DNA of 5,998 bases. Origin: Betaproteobacteria bacterium (lineage in GTDB: Bacteria; Pseudomonadota; Gammaproteobacteria; Burkholderiales; Gallionellaceae). The stretch covers positions 1 through 5,998 of the forward strand of contig JAGWMH010000119.1 in NCBI GenBank assembly GCA_028871775.1, written 5' to 3'. The translations under genes were made by a program, and so were the position numbers. This document shows positions 5,535 to 5,998 of this stretch, piece by piece (within the stretch, counting starts at the first letter, position 1; each line of letters begins with the position of its first letter). The notes beneath the pieces were generated by a model. That model saw only the letters and a list, made by a program, of their open reading frames with translations. It ran no database searches and had not been told where the DNA came from.

Positions 5535-5753
5535 ATGGCAAAAATCACCGAATTAAAAAAAATCAGGGTTCCTTTGGGTAATCAGGAAATTGAATTACAA
5601 CAAATAGATCATGCCGAAGGCGGGATGAGCCTGTTGCGCATCCGCATTCGCGAAAGCAGGCGTTTTACGATTTTCGACATTGACCCTGCCACAGCACAAC
5701 AGTGGGCGGCTGCCATGCAAAGCTGGGCGGATTCCCAAAAACAACCGGCGTAG
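5535..5753 (+). CDS. Small conserved-looking protein of unknown function, divergent from dsrA
   Basis: This is a 72-aa protein I cannot assign to a named family. It starts MAKITELKKIRVPLGNQEIE, continues with an alternating charged/hydrophobic stretch (SLLRIRIRESRRFTIFDID, residues 32-50) that suggests several beta strands, and ends with a probable amphipathic helix (PATAQQWAAAMQSWADSQ, 51-68). It has no cysteine, signal peptide or membrane segment, so it is probably a soluble cytoplasmic protein. It looks genuine: GAGAGGAAA sits correctly before ATG 5535, the coding composition is normal, and the next gene follows 34 bases later on the same strand. The pairing suggests an operon with the Cas6-like gene downstream. 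Whether it is linked to sulfur oxidation or only sits beside it cannot be told from this window. Confidence 0.8.
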   Translation: MAKITELKKIRVPLGNQEIELQQIDHAEGGMSLLRIRIRESRRFTIFDIDPATAQQWAAAMQSWADSQKQPA

Positions 5754-5787
5754 CAACAACAGGCGAGTGGCCAATATAATTCCAGAG

Positions 5788-5998
5788 ATGATAGACATGG
5801 TGTTCGACCTTGGCGGCGGAACACTCCCTACTGATTATCCCTTTGCGCTGTGGGAGGCACTGCTACGCCGTATTCCACAACTCGCCGAAGAAAAGTTTGT
5901 CGGGGTATTGCCGTTGCGCGCAGCAGAAAACAACGACGGGATGCTGCTTCCCAAACGCGCCAAGCTGGTGCTGCGCTTGCCGATGGCGCTTGCCGCCC
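5788..5998 (+). CDS. Cas6/Cmx6-like RAMP protein (partial, N-terminal 70 aa)
   Basis: The frame is open from ATG 5788 to the right edge, so only the N-terminus is seen. It reads MIDMVFDLGGGTLPTDYPFA, followed by LWEALLRRIPQLAEEKFVGV, and later KAKL-like and LVLRLP segments. This pattern (beta strand, small-residue turn, L-P-x-D-x-x-x-x-L, helix ending in IP, then a basic strand) resembles the N-terminal RAMP domain of Cas6 proteins of the Cmx6 (type I-MYXAN) group, which cleave CRISPR RNA. The assignment rests on remembered family resemblance and no catalytic region is in view. No other cas gene or CRISPR repeat is present here. GTG 5767 and ATG 5797 are alternative starts; Shine-Dalgarno signals are weak for all. 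It lies 34 bp after the 72-aa gene and probably shares its transcript. Confidence 0.55.
   Translation, partial: MIDMVFDLGGGTLPTDYPFALWEALLRRIPQLAEEKFVGVLPLRAAENNDGMLLPKRAKLVLRLPMALAA

Overview
This window is the promoter-proximal part of a reverse-type dissimilatory sulfite reductase (dsr) operon, seen on the minus strand. Read in its own direction the order is dsrA, dsrB, dsrE, dsrF, dsrH, dsrC, dsrM and the first 140 codons of dsrK, which runs off the left edge. Next to dsrA, across a roughly 330 bp intergenic region, two small genes point the other way: a complete 72-aa protein of unknown function and the 5' end of a gene whose N-terminus resembles the Cas6/Cmx6 branch of CRISPR RNA-processing RAMP proteins.

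The order dsrABEFHCMK is that of sulfur-oxidising bacteria such as Allochromatium vinosum. The dsrEFH genes are a known marker of the oxidative pathway and are absent from typical sulfate reducers. Moderate base composition and the absence of reductive-type neighbours such as dsrD suggest a chemolithotrophic or phototrophic sulfur-oxidising proteobacterium. A freshwater betaproteobacterium (Thiobacillus, Sulfuricella or Sideroxydans type) is my guess, not something the sequence proves.

How the genes fit together (family knowledge): sulfur arrives as persulfide through the TusDCB-like DsrEFH trimer, is passed to the two C-terminal cysteines of DsrC, and is oxidised to sulfite by siroheme-containing DsrAB in the cytoplasm. 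Electrons and DsrC-linked disulfide are exchanged with the membrane complex DsrMKJOP, of which DsrM (cytochrome b) and DsrK (iron-sulfur catalytic subunit) are visible here. Every catalytic residue I looked for is present: paired Cys motifs in DsrA, Cys78 of DsrE, Cys99/Cys110 of DsrC, NarI-spaced histidines of DsrM and the four-Cys cluster of DsrK. The system looks intact.

Gaps from dsrA to dsrM are 10 to 41 bp, as expected for one tightly packed transcript. The exception is a 190 bp interval between dsrM and dsrK. It holds a short period-9 CTCTGTG-type repeat, a hairpin with a possible alternative partner, and an open frame that bridges the two genes almost exactly. The least explained parts of the window are this interval and the divergent Cas6-like gene pair beside dsrA.
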